NCBI GenBank assembly: GCA_023269675.1
Contig: JAHFSX010000033.1
Location: 1 to 64,000 of the forward strand
DNA from: Verrucomicrobiota bacterium
GTDB lineage: Bacteria > Verrucomicrobiota > Kiritimatiellia > RFP12 > UBA1067
Direction: 5' to 3'
Length of the DNA: 64,000 bases
Shown: positions 26,658-34,948 of the stretch, piece after piece
How the letters are laid out: each line of letters starts with the position of its first letter
Numbering within the stretch: position 1 is the first letter of the stretch
Program-made: the position numbers and the translations under genes
The notes under the pieces: generated by a model
The model's input: the letters and a program-made list of their open reading frames with translations, nothing else
Databases searched by the model: none
What the model was told of the DNA's origin: nothing

Positions 26658-27596
26658 TCAGAGGGCTTCGCACCCCACGCCGCGCCGGAGGACGGCGACG
26701 CGCTTGAGGTCCAGGTCGGCCGGCGTCAAGCTCTCGACATTGGCGCTGCCGCACGCCAGCCCGTAACGCACCGCCTCGCGCAACGGCTTGCCGGTGAGCA
26801 CCGCATGGACAATACCCGCCGTCGTGCAATCGCCGCTGCCGATGGGGTTCACGTGCCGCGCGACCGGCGGGGGCGCGAAACGCCAGCCCCGCTTCGGCGT
26901 GACCAGATACGCGGGTTTGGCGCCGTGCGTGACAAAGACGTTCTGCGCCCCCATGGCCTGCAAATCCCGCATGCCGCGCAGAATGCTTTTCTCGCTAGTC
27001 ATCGGCTCCCGCAAGGTGGCCGCCAGCTCACGCACCGTGAGCTTGGCCAGCAGCGGGCGCTCGAAAAGCACGTTGACCAAGGCCTCCTTCTGCGAGTCGA
27101 TCACGACCGGCACGTCCGCCTCGGCCGCCGCCCGCACGAAGCCCACATAGAAATCGTCACCGGCGTAGGGCGGCAGCGTCCCGCTGATGACCAGCATCGC
27201 CGCCGCGCGCGTCCGCTTGAGATTGTCCCGCACAAACCGCGCCACGGCCGCGCGTCCGGGCTCGCGCGCCTCCTCGACCAGCTCGGTCACCGTGCCGGAG
27301 GCCGCAACGATCAGCGTGGAGCAGATGCGCGTGCCAGCCTGCATCGGGGTCAGGGCCGACTCCACGCCGTACGCCTTCAAATAGCCGGCAATCTTGCGCC
27401 CGGTCTGCCCGCCGTTAAAGCCCGCGGTCTGCGCCGGGGTCCCCAACGTCACCAGCGCGCGGGCGGTGTTCAGCGCCTTGCCCGCCGCCGACTCCACAAC
27501 CTGCCGCGCCCGGTTGACCTCGTCGATCTCCAGGCCCTCAAACACCAGCGTGCGCTGCAGCGCGGGCGTCAGCCCCAGACACAAAACTTTTTTCAT
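26658..27596 (-). CDS. PfkB-family 1-phosphofructokinase-like sugar kinase
   Basis: A 312-residue ribokinase-fold kinase. The N-terminal GLTPALQRTLVF and GGKALNTARALVTLG-like AGKALNTARAL segment bind sugar phosphate. The C-terminal NPIGSGDCTTAGI holds the catalytic GSGD aspartate. The overall pattern is closest to FruK/LacC enzymes, which phosphorylate fructose-1-phosphate or tagatose-6-phosphate. No PTS genes lie nearby, so the exact substrate is uncertain. AGGAG precedes the start. It lies upstream of the lactate permease gene and downstream of the riboflavin operon. Confidence 0.75.
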   Translation of the reverse strand: MKKVLCLGLTPALQRTLVFEGLEIDEVNRARQVVESAAGKALNTARALVTLGTPAQTAGFNGGQTGRKIAGYLKAYGVESALTPMQAGTRICSTLIVAASGTVTELVEEAREPGRAAVARFVRDNLKRTRAAAMLVISGTLPPYAGDDFYVGFVRAAAEADVPVVIDSQKEALVNVLFERPLLAKLTVRELAATLREPMTSEKSILRGMRDLQAMGAQNVFVTHGAKPAYLVTPKRGWRFAPPPVARHVNPIGSGDCTTAGIVHAVLTGKPLREAVRYGLACGSANVESLTPADLDLKRVAVLRRGVGCEAL

Positions 27597-27628
27597 ACGT
27601 TCACTCCTGTTCCGGTCAGCCTCGTCAC

Positions 27629-27682
27629 GCCCGGGGACGGGCGCGGCGCATGAGAATGGGCCCAGCGCATCCCTGCGCAGGG
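27629..27682. repeat. Two-hairpin intergenic REP-like element, inverted copy
   Basis: GCCCG-GGGA-CGGGC (27629-27642), GCGCA-TCCC-TGCGC (27665-27678) and the overlapping CCCTGCGCAGGG lie between ribE and the kinase gene. Read on the minus strand, the order CCCTGCGCA...CGCCC-loop-GGGCGTG matches the element at 3462-3502. Confidence 0.4.
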
Positions 27683-27688
27683 AAGGCG

Positions 27689-28327
27689 TTACACAAAGCC
27701 GTTCTCGGCCAGCATCTGCTCGGTGATGCTGCGCCGCTCGCCCGCACCCAGCAGCCGCGCCACGTATTTCCCGAGGAGATCGCCTTCGAGATTCAGCGCG
27801 TCGCCGGCCTTGCGGTCACCCAGACTCGTCTCCCGAAGGGTGTGCGGTATCAGGTTCACTTCGATCCAGTCGTCGCCCAATCCCGACACGGTCAGGCTCA
27901 CTCCGTCGATCGTGACAGAACCCTTCAGCACCGTCTGCCGGGCAAGCTCCGGCGAGCAGGTCACCCGCCACACGAAATCGCGCCCGCGCTCCCCGACCGA
28001 TGCCAGCGTCCCGGTCTCATCCACATGCCCGCTGACCATGTGCCCGCCCAGACGGTCACCCAAAGCCAAGGCGCGCTCGAGGTTCAGCCGCGCGCCTTCG
28101 CGGGCCTGACGCAACGCGGTGCACCGCAAGGTTTCGTCCAACAGGTCCGCCGTGAAAAAGCCGTCGCTGACCGCCGTCACGGTCAGGCACGCGCCCTCCA
28201 CGGCCACGCTCTCGCCCAGCACCAGCGCATCCGGCCACGGCGTATGCGCCAGTGTCAGCGACCAGCCGCCCTGGCCCTGCGCCAGCCGCTTCAACACGCC
28301 CACTTTTTGCACGAGTCCCGTAAACAT
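27689..28327 (-). CDS. ribE: Riboflavin synthase alpha subunit
   Basis: Converts two molecules of 6,7-dimethyl-8-ribityllumazine into riboflavin and a pyrimidinedione, the last step of riboflavin synthesis. The 212-residue product begins with the diagnostic MFTGLVQKVG and has two homologous beta-barrel lumazine-binding halves (about 1-97 and 98-195). The second half contains KGSVTIDGVSLTV, matching GESVAVEGACLTV in the first half. It is the last gene of the FMN-riboswitch operon and lies four bases after ribD. Confidence 0.95.
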   Translation of the reverse strand: MFTGLVQKVGVLKRLAQGQGGWSLTLAHTPWPDALVLGESVAVEGACLTVTAVSDGFFTADLLDETLRCTALRQAREGARLNLERALALGDRLGGHMVSGHVDETGTLASVGERGRDFVWRVTCSPELARQTVLKGSVTIDGVSLTVSGLGDDWIEVNLIPHTLRETSLGDRKAGDALNLEGDLLGKYVARLLGAGERRSITEQMLAENGFV

Positions 28328-28331
28328 TTTC

Positions 28332-29432
28332 TCACGCTTTCCGCACGCGCATCATCACGTCTTCGCCGAACCGCTTGAGCTCGACACAGCGCAGGCGCGG
28401 CATTTTACCCAGCAGAAAACCCTGCCCTGCCACGCTGCTGACAGCCCGCACATCGCCCAAAACCGCAGGCGCGTAAAAGAGACAGTATTCGTCAACCAGC
28501 CCCGCGTCGTTCAAACCGCCCACCAGCCGCCCGCCGCCTTCGCACAGCACCTGCAGATAGCCCGCGTCGCCCAGCTTCTTCAAAACCCGCCTCAGCGGCA
28601 CGCGCCCCGTTTTATCCGGCGCGAACGTCCATACCTGCGCGCCGTGTTTCGACCAGGCCGCCGCCTTTTTCGCGGCCGCCGCCGGCGTCGTCGCCACAAT
28701 CGTCCGCGCCGCCGCGTCATCGGTATAGACCTGCGCCTGGGCCGGGGTCCGTCCCGCGGCGTCCACAATCACGCGCATCAGCTGGCCGCCGCCCGGCAGA
28801 CGGCACAGGAGCGAGGGGTCATCCGCGCACACGGTTCCTGCCCCCACAAGCATCACGTCCGCGCGCCGGCGCATCCGCTGCACCTCGGCGCGCGCGGCCG
28901 CCCCGGTGATCCACTTCGCACGGCAGGTGCGGTCGGCGATGCGCCCGTCCAGCGTCAGGGCGAGCTTGACCGTCACGAAGGGATAGCCGGTCACAATGTG
29001 CTTGGTGAAGGGCCGCACGAGATCAACGGCCTCGGCCTCGCACACGCCGCAAACCACCTCGACGCCCTGCTTCATCAACAAATCCAAACCGCGGCCGCTA
29101 TGCCGGCCGTTGGCATCCCGGCAGCCAACGACGACACGGCCGATCCCGTCGCGCACGATGCGGTCTGTGCAGGGCGGCGTGCGTCCCGTCGTGCAACAGG
29201 GCTCCAGCGTCACATACAGCGTGGCGCCCGCAACCGGTGCGCGGCAGGCGTTCAGCGCCTCGACTTCCGCGTGCGCGCCGCCCGCGCACAGGTGGCGGCC
29301 CTCGCCGAGCTTGCGCCCGCCGCCGACCACCACGGCGCCGACGGGCGGATTGGGCCGCGTGTGTCCCTCGCTCAAGCGCGCCAGCGCGATCGCCCGCCGC
29401 ATCCACTTCCTGTCTTCCGCCGCTAGCGTCAT
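28332..29432 (-). CDS. ribD: Bifunctional pyrimidine deaminase/reductase RibD
   Basis: RibD deaminates and then reduces the pyrimidine intermediate of riboflavin synthesis. The 366-residue product has an N-terminal cytidine-deaminase-like domain with zinc motif HAEVEAL (near residue 50) and PCCTTGRTPPC (near 78). A C-terminal dihydrofolate-reductase-like domain starts around residue 147 (FVTVKLALTLDGRIA) and includes CEGGGRLVGGLNDAGLVDEY. Length and order are standard. It sits between nusB (14 bases) and ribE (4 bases). Confidence 0.95.
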   Translation of the reverse strand: MTLAAEDRKWMRRAIALARLSEGHTRPNPPVGAVVVGGGRKLGEGRHLCAGGAHAEVEALNACRAPVAGATLYVTLEPCCTTGRTPPCTDRIVRDGIGRVVVGCRDANGRHSGRGLDLLMKQGVEVVCGVCEAEAVDLVRPFTKHIVTGYPFVTVKLALTLDGRIADRTCRAKWITGAAARAEVQRMRRRADVMLVGAGTVCADDPSLLCRLPGGGQLMRVIVDAAGRTPAQAQVYTDDAAARTIVATTPAAAAKKAAAWSKHGAQVWTFAPDKTGRVPLRRVLKKLGDAGYLQVLCEGGGRLVGGLNDAGLVDEYCLFYAPAVLGDVRAVSSVAGQGFLLGKMPRLRCVELKRFGEDVMMRVRKA

Positions 29433-29446
29433 TGTGCCCTGCCGTC

Positions 29447-29938
29447 CTACGTCCGCTTGATCTCTTTGTTCAGCCGGTCGAGCACGCCGTTCACGAAACG
29501 GCCCGCATCGGCGTTACTGAAATACTTGGCGAGGTCGATCGCCTCGTTCAACACCACCGCCGGCGGCACATCGGTGCAGTAAATCATTTCAAAGAACGCC
29601 AGCCGCAAGACGTTACGCTCCACCGATCCCATGCGGTGCAACGGCCAGTTCTGCGTGTAGGACTGCACCTTCGCGTCCAGTTCCGGCAAGTGCCCGAGCA
29701 CCCCCCGCACCAGCTTCTCGGTGAAAATCCGGATCTTCGGAGGCGCCACGCGGTCTTCCACCGACTTGGCCTCATCCGACACGACCGCCGTATCCTTGGC
29801 CTCCGCATCCTCCATCTGGCAGGTCCACTGCTGACGCCAGAACTTCGGGATGGCCATATCGATGTCCAACCCGGGATTCAGGTCCGCCTGAAACAGCATT
29901 TGCAGCGCCCATTCGCGCCCTTGTCTGCGAGTCGCCAT
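29447..29938 (-). CDS. nusB: Transcription antitermination factor NusB
   Basis: NusB binds boxA RNA with S10 (NusE) and promotes rRNA antitermination. The 163-residue product starts at MATRRQGREWALQMLFQADLN, the typical N-terminal RNA-binding helix, after an AAGGA ribosome-binding site. The C-terminal part includes RNVLRLAFFEMIYCTDVPPAVVLNEAIDLAKYFS and GRFVNGVLDRL, the NusB signature. An insertion of about 20 acidic residues (near 45-65, MEDAEAKDTAVVSDEAKSVED) makes it slightly longer than E. coli NusB. It lies within the riboflavin operon, a common bacterial linkage. Confidence 0.92.
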   Translation of the reverse strand: MATRRQGREWALQMLFQADLNPGLDIDMAIPKFWRQQWTCQMEDAEAKDTAVVSDEAKSVEDRVAPPKIRIFTEKLVRGVLGHLPELDAKVQSYTQNWPLHRMGSVERNVLRLAFFEMIYCTDVPPAVVLNEAIDLAKYFSNADAGRFVNGVLDRLNKEIKRT

Positions 29939-30059
29939 GCTTCGTATTCCTTCTTTGAACAAAACCTCATATGGGAAAGCCGGAATCCAGGTTTCGGCGG
30001 AATGCCGACGGTGACTTGCACCCGACTGACCTCTGGAGTCCGTCCTCTCCGGCGACCGC

Positions 30060-30521
30060 TCAGATCGCCTTGAGCACAGCGACCGTTTCGATCGCGGACA
30101 TCACCGCGTCCCAGCCCTTGTTGCCCTGCTTGGTGCCCGCGCGTTCGATCGCCTGCTCCAGATTCTGCGCGCAAACAATGCCGTTCAAGACCGGCACCTG
30201 CGTGTCCAGCGCGATCTTCGACAACGCCCGCGCCACCGTCCCGTTGATCAGGTCGGCATGCGGGGTCGCGCCCTGGATCACCGCGCCCAACGCCACCACG
30301 GCATCGACCTTGCCCGAGGCCGCCAGCTTCTGCGCAACCTGCGGAATCTCATTCGCGCCCGGCACACGCACCAGCGTCAGGTCGCCATCCTTGCCGCCGT
30401 GCCGCACAAAACAGTCCGCCGCGCCCTTCACCAACTGCTCGGTGAAGAAACTGTTGAAGCGGCTCACCACGATGGCCATCTTCATCCCCGTCGCATCCAG
30501 ATTTCCAGCGATCTCTTTCAT
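30060..30521 (-). CDS. ribH: 6,7-dimethyl-8-ribityllumazine synthase
   Basis: Condenses 5-amino-6-ribitylaminouracil with dihydroxybutanone phosphate to form lumazine. The 153-residue product starts at MKEIAGNLDATGMKMAIVVSRFNSF after an AGGAG site; a longer open frame upstream has no signal. Conserved segments are VVSRFNSFFTEQL, VPGANEIPQVAQKL, VALGAVIQGATPHADLI and NGIVCAQNLEQAIERAG. The last segment normally reads GVLT..T/N.EQA.ERAG; the shape is conserved. It follows ribBA by 54 bases and precedes nusB. Confidence 0.95.
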   Translation of the reverse strand: MKEIAGNLDATGMKMAIVVSRFNSFFTEQLVKGAADCFVRHGGKDGDLTLVRVPGANEIPQVAQKLAASGKVDAVVALGAVIQGATPHADLINGTVARALSKIALDTQVPVLNGIVCAQNLEQAIERAGTKQGNKGWDAVMSAIETVAVLKAI

Positions 30522-30575
30522 CTCATGTCTCCTCTCGCTTATGCCGAATCCTATTTCCCGACTTCCTACTTCCAC

Positions 30576-31784
30576 TTAAATCAAATGACCCATCTTGGTC
30601 TTCTTGGTCTCCAGGTAGCGGCGGTTGAAATCGCCCGGCTCAAACATGACCGGCACGCGCTCGACGATTTCCAAGCCGTACCCTTGCAGGCCGACCAGCT
30701 TCTTGGGGTTGTTCGTCATCAGCCGGATGCGCTTAAGTCCGATATCCGCGAGAATCTGCGCACCCACGCCGTAATCGCGCATGTCCGCCGGGAAGCCCAG
30801 CTTGATGTTGGCCTCGACGGTGTCCAGGCCGCCCTCCTGCAATTTGTAGGCGTGCAGCTTGTTGGCGAGGCCGATGCCGCGCCCCTCCTGACGCATATAG
30901 AGGATCACGCCGCACCCCTCCTTCTCCACCATGCGCATGGCCGCGTGCAGCTGGTTGCCGCAGTCGCAGCGCGCCGAGCCGAACACGTCGCCCGTGAGGC
31001 ATTCGCTGTGGACGCGCACCAAAGGCGCCGGACACTCGGTCACGTTGCCTTTGATCAGCGCCAGATGGTCCATGCCGTCGGGGGACGACGTGTAGAGCCG
31101 CAATTTGAAATGCCCGTACGAGGTCGGCAGCTCAACCTCCTCGATGAAGTCGATCAGCCGTTCGCGCCGCCGCCGGTATTGGATCAGGTCGGCGATCGAC
31201 AGCATCTTGAGGCCGTGTTGCGTGGCGAAGGCCCGCAGGTCAGGCAGCCGCGCCATCGTGCCGTCCGCCAGCATGATCTCGCAGATCACGCCCGCCGGCT
31301 TGAGCGCCGCCAGCTTGGCGAGATCCACCGCCGCCTCGGTATGGCCGGCGCGCACCAGCACCCCGCCCTCGCGCGCCTCCAGCGGGAAGATGTGCCCAGG
31401 GCTCACGACAGAGTGGGGTCCCGAAGCCTCGTCGATCAGCACCTGCACCGTGTGCGCGCGGTCGGCCGCGCTGATGCCGGTGCTCACGCCCTCGGCCGCG
31501 TCCACCGAATGGGTGAAGGCCGTCGCGAACTTGTCGCCGCGGTTGCGGCTCGGGGCGCGCTCCACGCCGACCTGCCGCAGACGCGCACCCGTCATCGGCA
31601 CGCAGACCAGCCCGCGCGCGTTCATGACCATGAAGTTGATCGCCTCGGGGGTCACCTTCTCCGCCGCGATGATCAGATCACCCTCGTTCTCGCGGCTCTC
31701 GTCATCCGCGACGATCACCATCTGCCCCTGCCGGAACGCCTCCACGCACGTTTCCACGGGATCGAACACCGATTCAGTTTCCAT
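30576..31784 (-). CDS. ribBA: Bifunctional DHBP synthase / GTP cyclohydrolase II
   Basis: Makes both precursors of the riboflavin pathway: dihydroxybutanone phosphate from ribulose 5-phosphate, and the pyrimidine precursor from GTP. In the 402-residue protein the N-terminal DHBP synthase domain has RENEGD (31-36) and HTEAAVDL (148-155). The C-terminal cyclohydrolase domain has zinc cysteines C262, C273 and C275 (ECLTGDVFGSARCDCG) and RQEGRGIGL near 298. The start at 31784 follows the riboswitch terminator directly. It is first in the operon. Confidence 0.95.
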   Translation of the reverse strand: METESVFDPVETCVEAFRQGQMVIVADDESRENEGDLIIAAEKVTPEAINFMVMNARGLVCVPMTGARLRQVGVERAPSRNRGDKFATAFTHSVDAAEGVSTGISAADRAHTVQVLIDEASGPHSVVSPGHIFPLEAREGGVLVRAGHTEAAVDLAKLAALKPAGVICEIMLADGTMARLPDLRAFATQHGLKMLSIADLIQYRRRRERLIDFIEEVELPTSYGHFKLRLYTSSPDGMDHLALIKGNVTECPAPLVRVHSECLTGDVFGSARCDCGNQLHAAMRMVEKEGCGVILYMRQEGRGIGLANKLHAYKLQEGGLDTVEANIKLGFPADMRDYGVGAQILADIGLKRIRLMTNNPKKLVGLQGYGLEIVERVPVMFEPGDFNRRYLETKKTKMGHLI

Positions 31785-31793
31785 ACCTGTTCC

Positions 31794-31829
31794 CCAAAAC
31801 AAAAACCCCGGCCAAAGCGGAGCCGGGGC
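31794..31829 (-). terminator. Intrinsic terminator of the FMN riboswitch
   Basis: On the minus strand, CCCCGGC pairs with GCCGGGG around a short loop and is followed by TTTTTGTTTT. The T tract ends ten bases before the ribBA start codon. It forms the expression platform: FMN binding to the upstream aptamer should favour this hairpin and stop transcription before the rib genes. Confidence 0.85.
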
Positions 31830-31847
31830 AATGCAAAACACGCAACC

Positions 31848-31988
31848 GCATCTTCTAACATCCAGACTGTACTGTCGGCCACGGAATCGAACCGTGTCAG
31901 TGGCAGGCAGGAACAGCTTGCCAGTCGCGGGCTTTACCGCCGGTCAGGAATTTCCCGCTCGCGCAGGATCACCTTGCCCCGAAGACGC
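31848..31988 (-). ncRNA. FMN riboswitch (RFN element)
   Basis: On the minus strand the segment has the conserved FMN-aptamer blocks in order: TCTTCGGGGCAAGGTGA, then GAAATTCCTGACCGGCGGTA, AAGCCCGCGA, CGGTTCGATTCCGTGGCCGA, CAGTACAGTCTGGATG and AGAAGATG. The closing P1 helix pairs GCGTCTTC with GAAGATGC. It precedes ribBA and is followed by a rho-independent terminator, so it most likely controls the whole operon by transcription attenuation. Confidence 0.95.
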
Positions 31989-32440
31989 ATGAATGAGAGA
32001 CAGTTTAGTGCTTTCTGACCGGATTGGCAAGCCGCCATCCGGCACGGGGTGCGATTCAACTTTGTTGAATCCGCACCCGAAGGAGGAGTTAGGATTTAGG
32101 AGTTAGGAGTTGCAATGCCCTGAAAGTGAACGCGCTCGCGCGATGCACAAGAGTCCGTGTTCGTGTCTTCAAAATGAAGTCACGCGCATGGCTCCAAGAA
32201 ACGGTTCTTCGCGGAGGGGTTCCTCCTAGTCTTACGCCCGGTTCTCAAGGTTTTGTGAGCTTCCAACTCCTAAATCCTAACTCCTAAATTCTCCTTGGCG
32301 CGACTCAGTTTCACCGAAACTGAATCGCACCCTCCGGCACGGCGAAGCGCAAAATGAAATGCGCCCTTTTGAAAAACGGGGAGTCTGCGGGAGTGCCGCT
32401 CGCGCGGACGACCTCAGGCAGGACACGGCAACCGCGTCTT
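31989..32440. other. Intergenic region between FMN riboswitch and SGNH-like gene
   Basis: No protein gene is supported. It contains the presumed minus-strand promoter of the rib operon just upstream of the aptamer and the second copy of the mobile element (32038-32342 with its direct repeats). About 100 further bases up to the next gene show no recognised structure. Confidence 0.6.
32048..32332 (+). mobile_element. Non-autonomous MITE-like element, copy 2
   Basis: Same family and orientation as the element at 17189-17466. It begins GGTGCGATTC and ends GAATCGCACCC. An exact 10-base direct repeat TCCGGCACGG flanks it (32038-32047 and 32333-32342). The left arm folds as GGGTGCGATTCAAC-TTT-GTTGAATC and the right as CAGTTTC-ACC-GAAACTG. 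Four tandem AGGAGTT-like heptamers near the left end are inverted near the right end. The conserved centre has no consistent reading frame. It separates the rib operon promoter region from the lipoprotein gene. Confidence 0.8.
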
Positions 32441-33082
32441 TTATTCCGGCAACCCGCCGCACTTGACGCACAGCGCACGGATCGCTTCCGCCAGCTTCTC
32501 GATGCCGTCATCGTTGGGCATATACCGGTAAACCCGCGTAGAGGCGTCGCTCAGCACGGCGCGCACGATCGCCGTTTCGATCGGCACGCGCTTTTCGCGC
32601 GCAACCTCTTCGAAAACCGGGTCGGGTTTGGGCAGCAGCCGATTGAGATCAGGCATGGCGAGCATCACCACCTGGGCGTTTCGCTTGCGCGCGAGGTCAA
32701 TCATGGCGCCGAGGCTGGCCTTCAGCTGCGCCCGGTCCGTTTTTTTCCACAGGTCCATCGCGCCGTAGCCCAGGATCACCAGATCCGGGGCGCACCCATC
32801 CAGCGCGGCGGGCAAACGCTTCAGGGCCGCTTCACTGAACTCGCCGCCCTGTCCCAGGCTGACGACTTTACGTTTCATCACCCTGGCGAAGGTCTCGTCA
32901 ATCTGGTTGGCCCGGAACAAGTCGCCCTCCTCGGTGACGCCGCCGGCGTAGATCAGAATGACTGCGTCCTGCGCCAGCGGCGTCATGCGGGGCACAGGCG
33001 CTTTCCTGCCGCATCCGGCCAGCCCCAGCGCAAGCACCGCCACGCCCAGCCACGCGCATCTCGTAAGTGGATTCTTATTCAT
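32441..33082 (-). CDS. Lipoprotein with degenerate SGNH-hydrolase fold
   Basis: A 213-residue lipoprotein (lipobox LAGC at about residue 24). Its order of segments mimics TesA-like SGNH hydrolases: a first strand (DAVILIYAGG), a GEFSEAALKRLPAAL block, LVILGYGAMDLWKKTD in place of the GGND block, and YMPNDDGIEKLAEAI in place of the DxxHPNxxGY block. The catalytic serine motif GDS and the catalytic histidine are both missing. It therefore looks like a non-catalytic binding relative, or an unrelated protein with chance similarity. Function is unknown. It lies 21 bases after the alpha/beta-hydrolase gene. Confidence 0.55.
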   Translation of the reverse strand: MNKNPLTRCAWLGVAVLALGLAGCGRKAPVPRMTPLAQDAVILIYAGGVTEEGDLFRANQIDETFARVMKRKVVSLGQGGEFSEAALKRLPAALDGCAPDLVILGYGAMDLWKKTDRAQLKASLGAMIDLARKRNAQVVMLAMPDLNRLLPKPDPVFEEVAREKRVPIETAIVRAVLSDASTRVYRYMPNDDGIEKLAEAIRALCVKCGGLPE

Positions 33083-33103
33083 GGCTTCGACCTTGCTCCT
33101 CTC

Positions 33104-34948
33104 TTACTTGTTAACCGCCTTGAGGTGCTCCAGCAGGATGCGGCGAACCTCTTCGATCGTGAGGGGGTTCCCCTGGCAGCTGTGTTCGCTGGGCACGACG
33201 AATTCGGAAGCGACTCCCTCCAGATGGGCACTCGCGTATTTGACCACACCGTCATCGCCGTCCGGCGCCTTCATGCCCTCTCTGACTGAGATGATCGAGT
33301 GTGCCGTGACGGTCGGCGGTGTCGGGAGATCCGCTATGGCCGTCAGGAGCGGGTTGCCGGGGGCCATGCTGTCGATGCTGGTCGGAATGTCGTCAGAGAG
33401 TGTGCCGGGCAGCTTGATGCGCTTGGTGATCGTCAGCATTTCGGAACCGGTCTTCAGCACGTCCTGCGGCAACCGGATGAACCGGCGCGCGAGCCTCCGG
33501 GCGAACGAGCCCGCGAGGAAACTGCCGCGGTGGGGCGTGGAGATGAAGATGACGCGTTTGACCTGCGGCATGGGCGTAAAGATCGCGTACCGCTGGATGA
33601 GCGCTTGCTCTTCCGGCGCGAGATGCAGTTCCTGGAGCGTCTTGCCGGTCACCTTCCGGATGAGCGTCTCGCCGGTGTCCGTCGAGACCAGACGGGTCAG
33701 GAGACCGCCCTGACTGTGGCCGATGACCACCAGGTTCTTCAGGGCTGGGTCGACACCCTGCGGATCGCACTTCTGGAGCTGGGCGTCGAGCGCCTCGCGG
33801 AAGTTGCGGGCGGAGTAGACGATGGGCTTGCCGCTGTCGTACAGGTAGAGCCAGAACTGGAAGTTCTCTCTGACGCGTGGATCGGCCGAGAGCGTGTTCA
33901 GCATCTCCGCCCACCAGACCGGACTGCTCATGGTGCCGTGCACCAGAACGACCGGGATCTTGCCGCGCTCGTAGGGCTGCGGGCTGTAGATGCCCGGGGG
34001 AAACGGCATCTGACCCAGCCGGAACATCTGCAGGCCAAGGCTCCAGAGGGCGGGGTTCTCGAGCACGTAGGCCAGCTGCGCGGTCAGGTCCGTTTCAAGG
34101 GGCACGGTCTGGCCATTAACAAGAATAGTGTGGCGGGTCAGCGGCGAGTAGATGTCCAGCACGCCCCGGCAGGAACCCTCGGAAAGTTCACGCAGCCCGC
34201 CTTCCACGCGCAGAAAGAGCGTGGCTGCGCTGGCCTTGCCGCCAGGGGCATCCGGTTGGCGCTTGCGCGAAGCCACAAGCGGTGCGCCCAGGCCGCCGCC
34301 GCGGTTGCGGACGCTCAGTCCCCGGATCAGAAAATCATCGGCCGGCGTGAAGGCCTCGTACGAGTCGACGGGCAAAGGCAGGTCGCTGACACCCCACCCG
34401 AGCGTGATCTTGCCGGCTGGCAGGACGACCGGAAGCGTCCCGAGTGTCGGTGGCTGGCGCCGCGCGAGCAGCGCCAGCGCCAGGCTCCGGTTGTAGACGT
34501 CGCACGCGACGCGAAACTGGCGGTCGAACGGGCTGGGCGGCGGTTCAGTGCCGGGCCCCAACAGGTAGAGGTAGGCGTAAAACGCGGAGGCGACATACAT
34601 GTTCAACGGGCCGATGCGCTCGCCGCCGTTTTTAAAATAGACGCCCCGCCGGCCCTGGTGAAAGCAGAGTTCCGAAAGGGCCAGCAGCGTGTCGCGCCGG
34701 TCATCGCGGCTGGCGATCGCGTGAAGCTCGCGGATACAGCCCAACGGGTCGCGGCTAACGGCCTTGTCGAAGTTGTAGCGGTGCACGACGGCCAGCGTCT
34801 GGCTGCTGTAGGTGCCGGAGTTCAGCGAGCTCCGGTTGATCTGCTCATAGGCGACCCTCTCGCCGAGGCGGTTCACGCCCACCGGGGTCAGCGTGGCGCA
34901 ACCGCCCGCCAGCAGAAGGACAACGGCAAGTCCGAATGAACGGTTCAT
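33104..34948 (-). CDS. Alpha/beta-hydrolase lipoprotein
   Basis: A 614-residue envelope lipoprotein (lipobox AGGC near residue 17) with a C-terminal alpha/beta-hydrolase domain. Residues about 335-350 form the oxyanion-loop region (VVLVHGTMSSPVWW), and GHSQGG near residue 410 is the nucleophile elbow with its catalytic serine. A histidine in SEHSC near residue 595 may complete the triad. The N-terminal 300 residues are family-specific. The ATG overlaps the stop of the DUF4105 gene, so an acyltransferase-like protein and a lipase- or esterase-like protein are made together. The substrate is unknown. Confidence 0.75.
   Translation of the reverse strand: MNRSFGLAVVLLLAGGCATLTPVGVNRLGERVAYEQINRSSLNSGTYSSQTLAVVHRYNFDKAVSRDPLGCIRELHAIASRDDRRDTLLALSELCFHQGRRGVYFKNGGERIGPLNMYVASAFYAYLYLLGPGTEPPPSPFDRQFRVACDVYNRSLALALLARRQPPTLGTLPVVLPAGKITLGWGVSDLPLPVDSYEAFTPADDFLIRGLSVRNRGGGLGAPLVASRKRQPDAPGGKASAATLFLRVEGGLRELSEGSCRGVLDIYSPLTRHTILVNGQTVPLETDLTAQLAYVLENPALWSLGLQMFRLGQMPFPPGIYSPQPYERGKIPVVLVHGTMSSPVWWAEMLNTLSADPRVRENFQFWLYLYDSGKPIVYSARNFREALDAQLQKCDPQGVDPALKNLVVIGHSQGGLLTRLVSTDTGETLIRKVTGKTLQELHLAPEEQALIQRYAIFTPMPQVKRVIFISTPHRGSFLAGSFARRLARRFIRLPQDVLKTGSEMLTITKRIKLPGTLSDDIPTSIDSMAPGNPLLTAIADLPTPPTVTAHSIISVREGMKAPDGDDGVVKYASAHLEGVASEFVVPSEHSCQGNPLTIEEVRRILLEHLKAVNK

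Noticed and set aside
32090..32130. Tandem AGGAGTT heptamers as a CRISPR-like or slippage array
   Set aside because: Only four short units without spacers, and inverted at the other end of the same element. They belong to the element's inverted arms.
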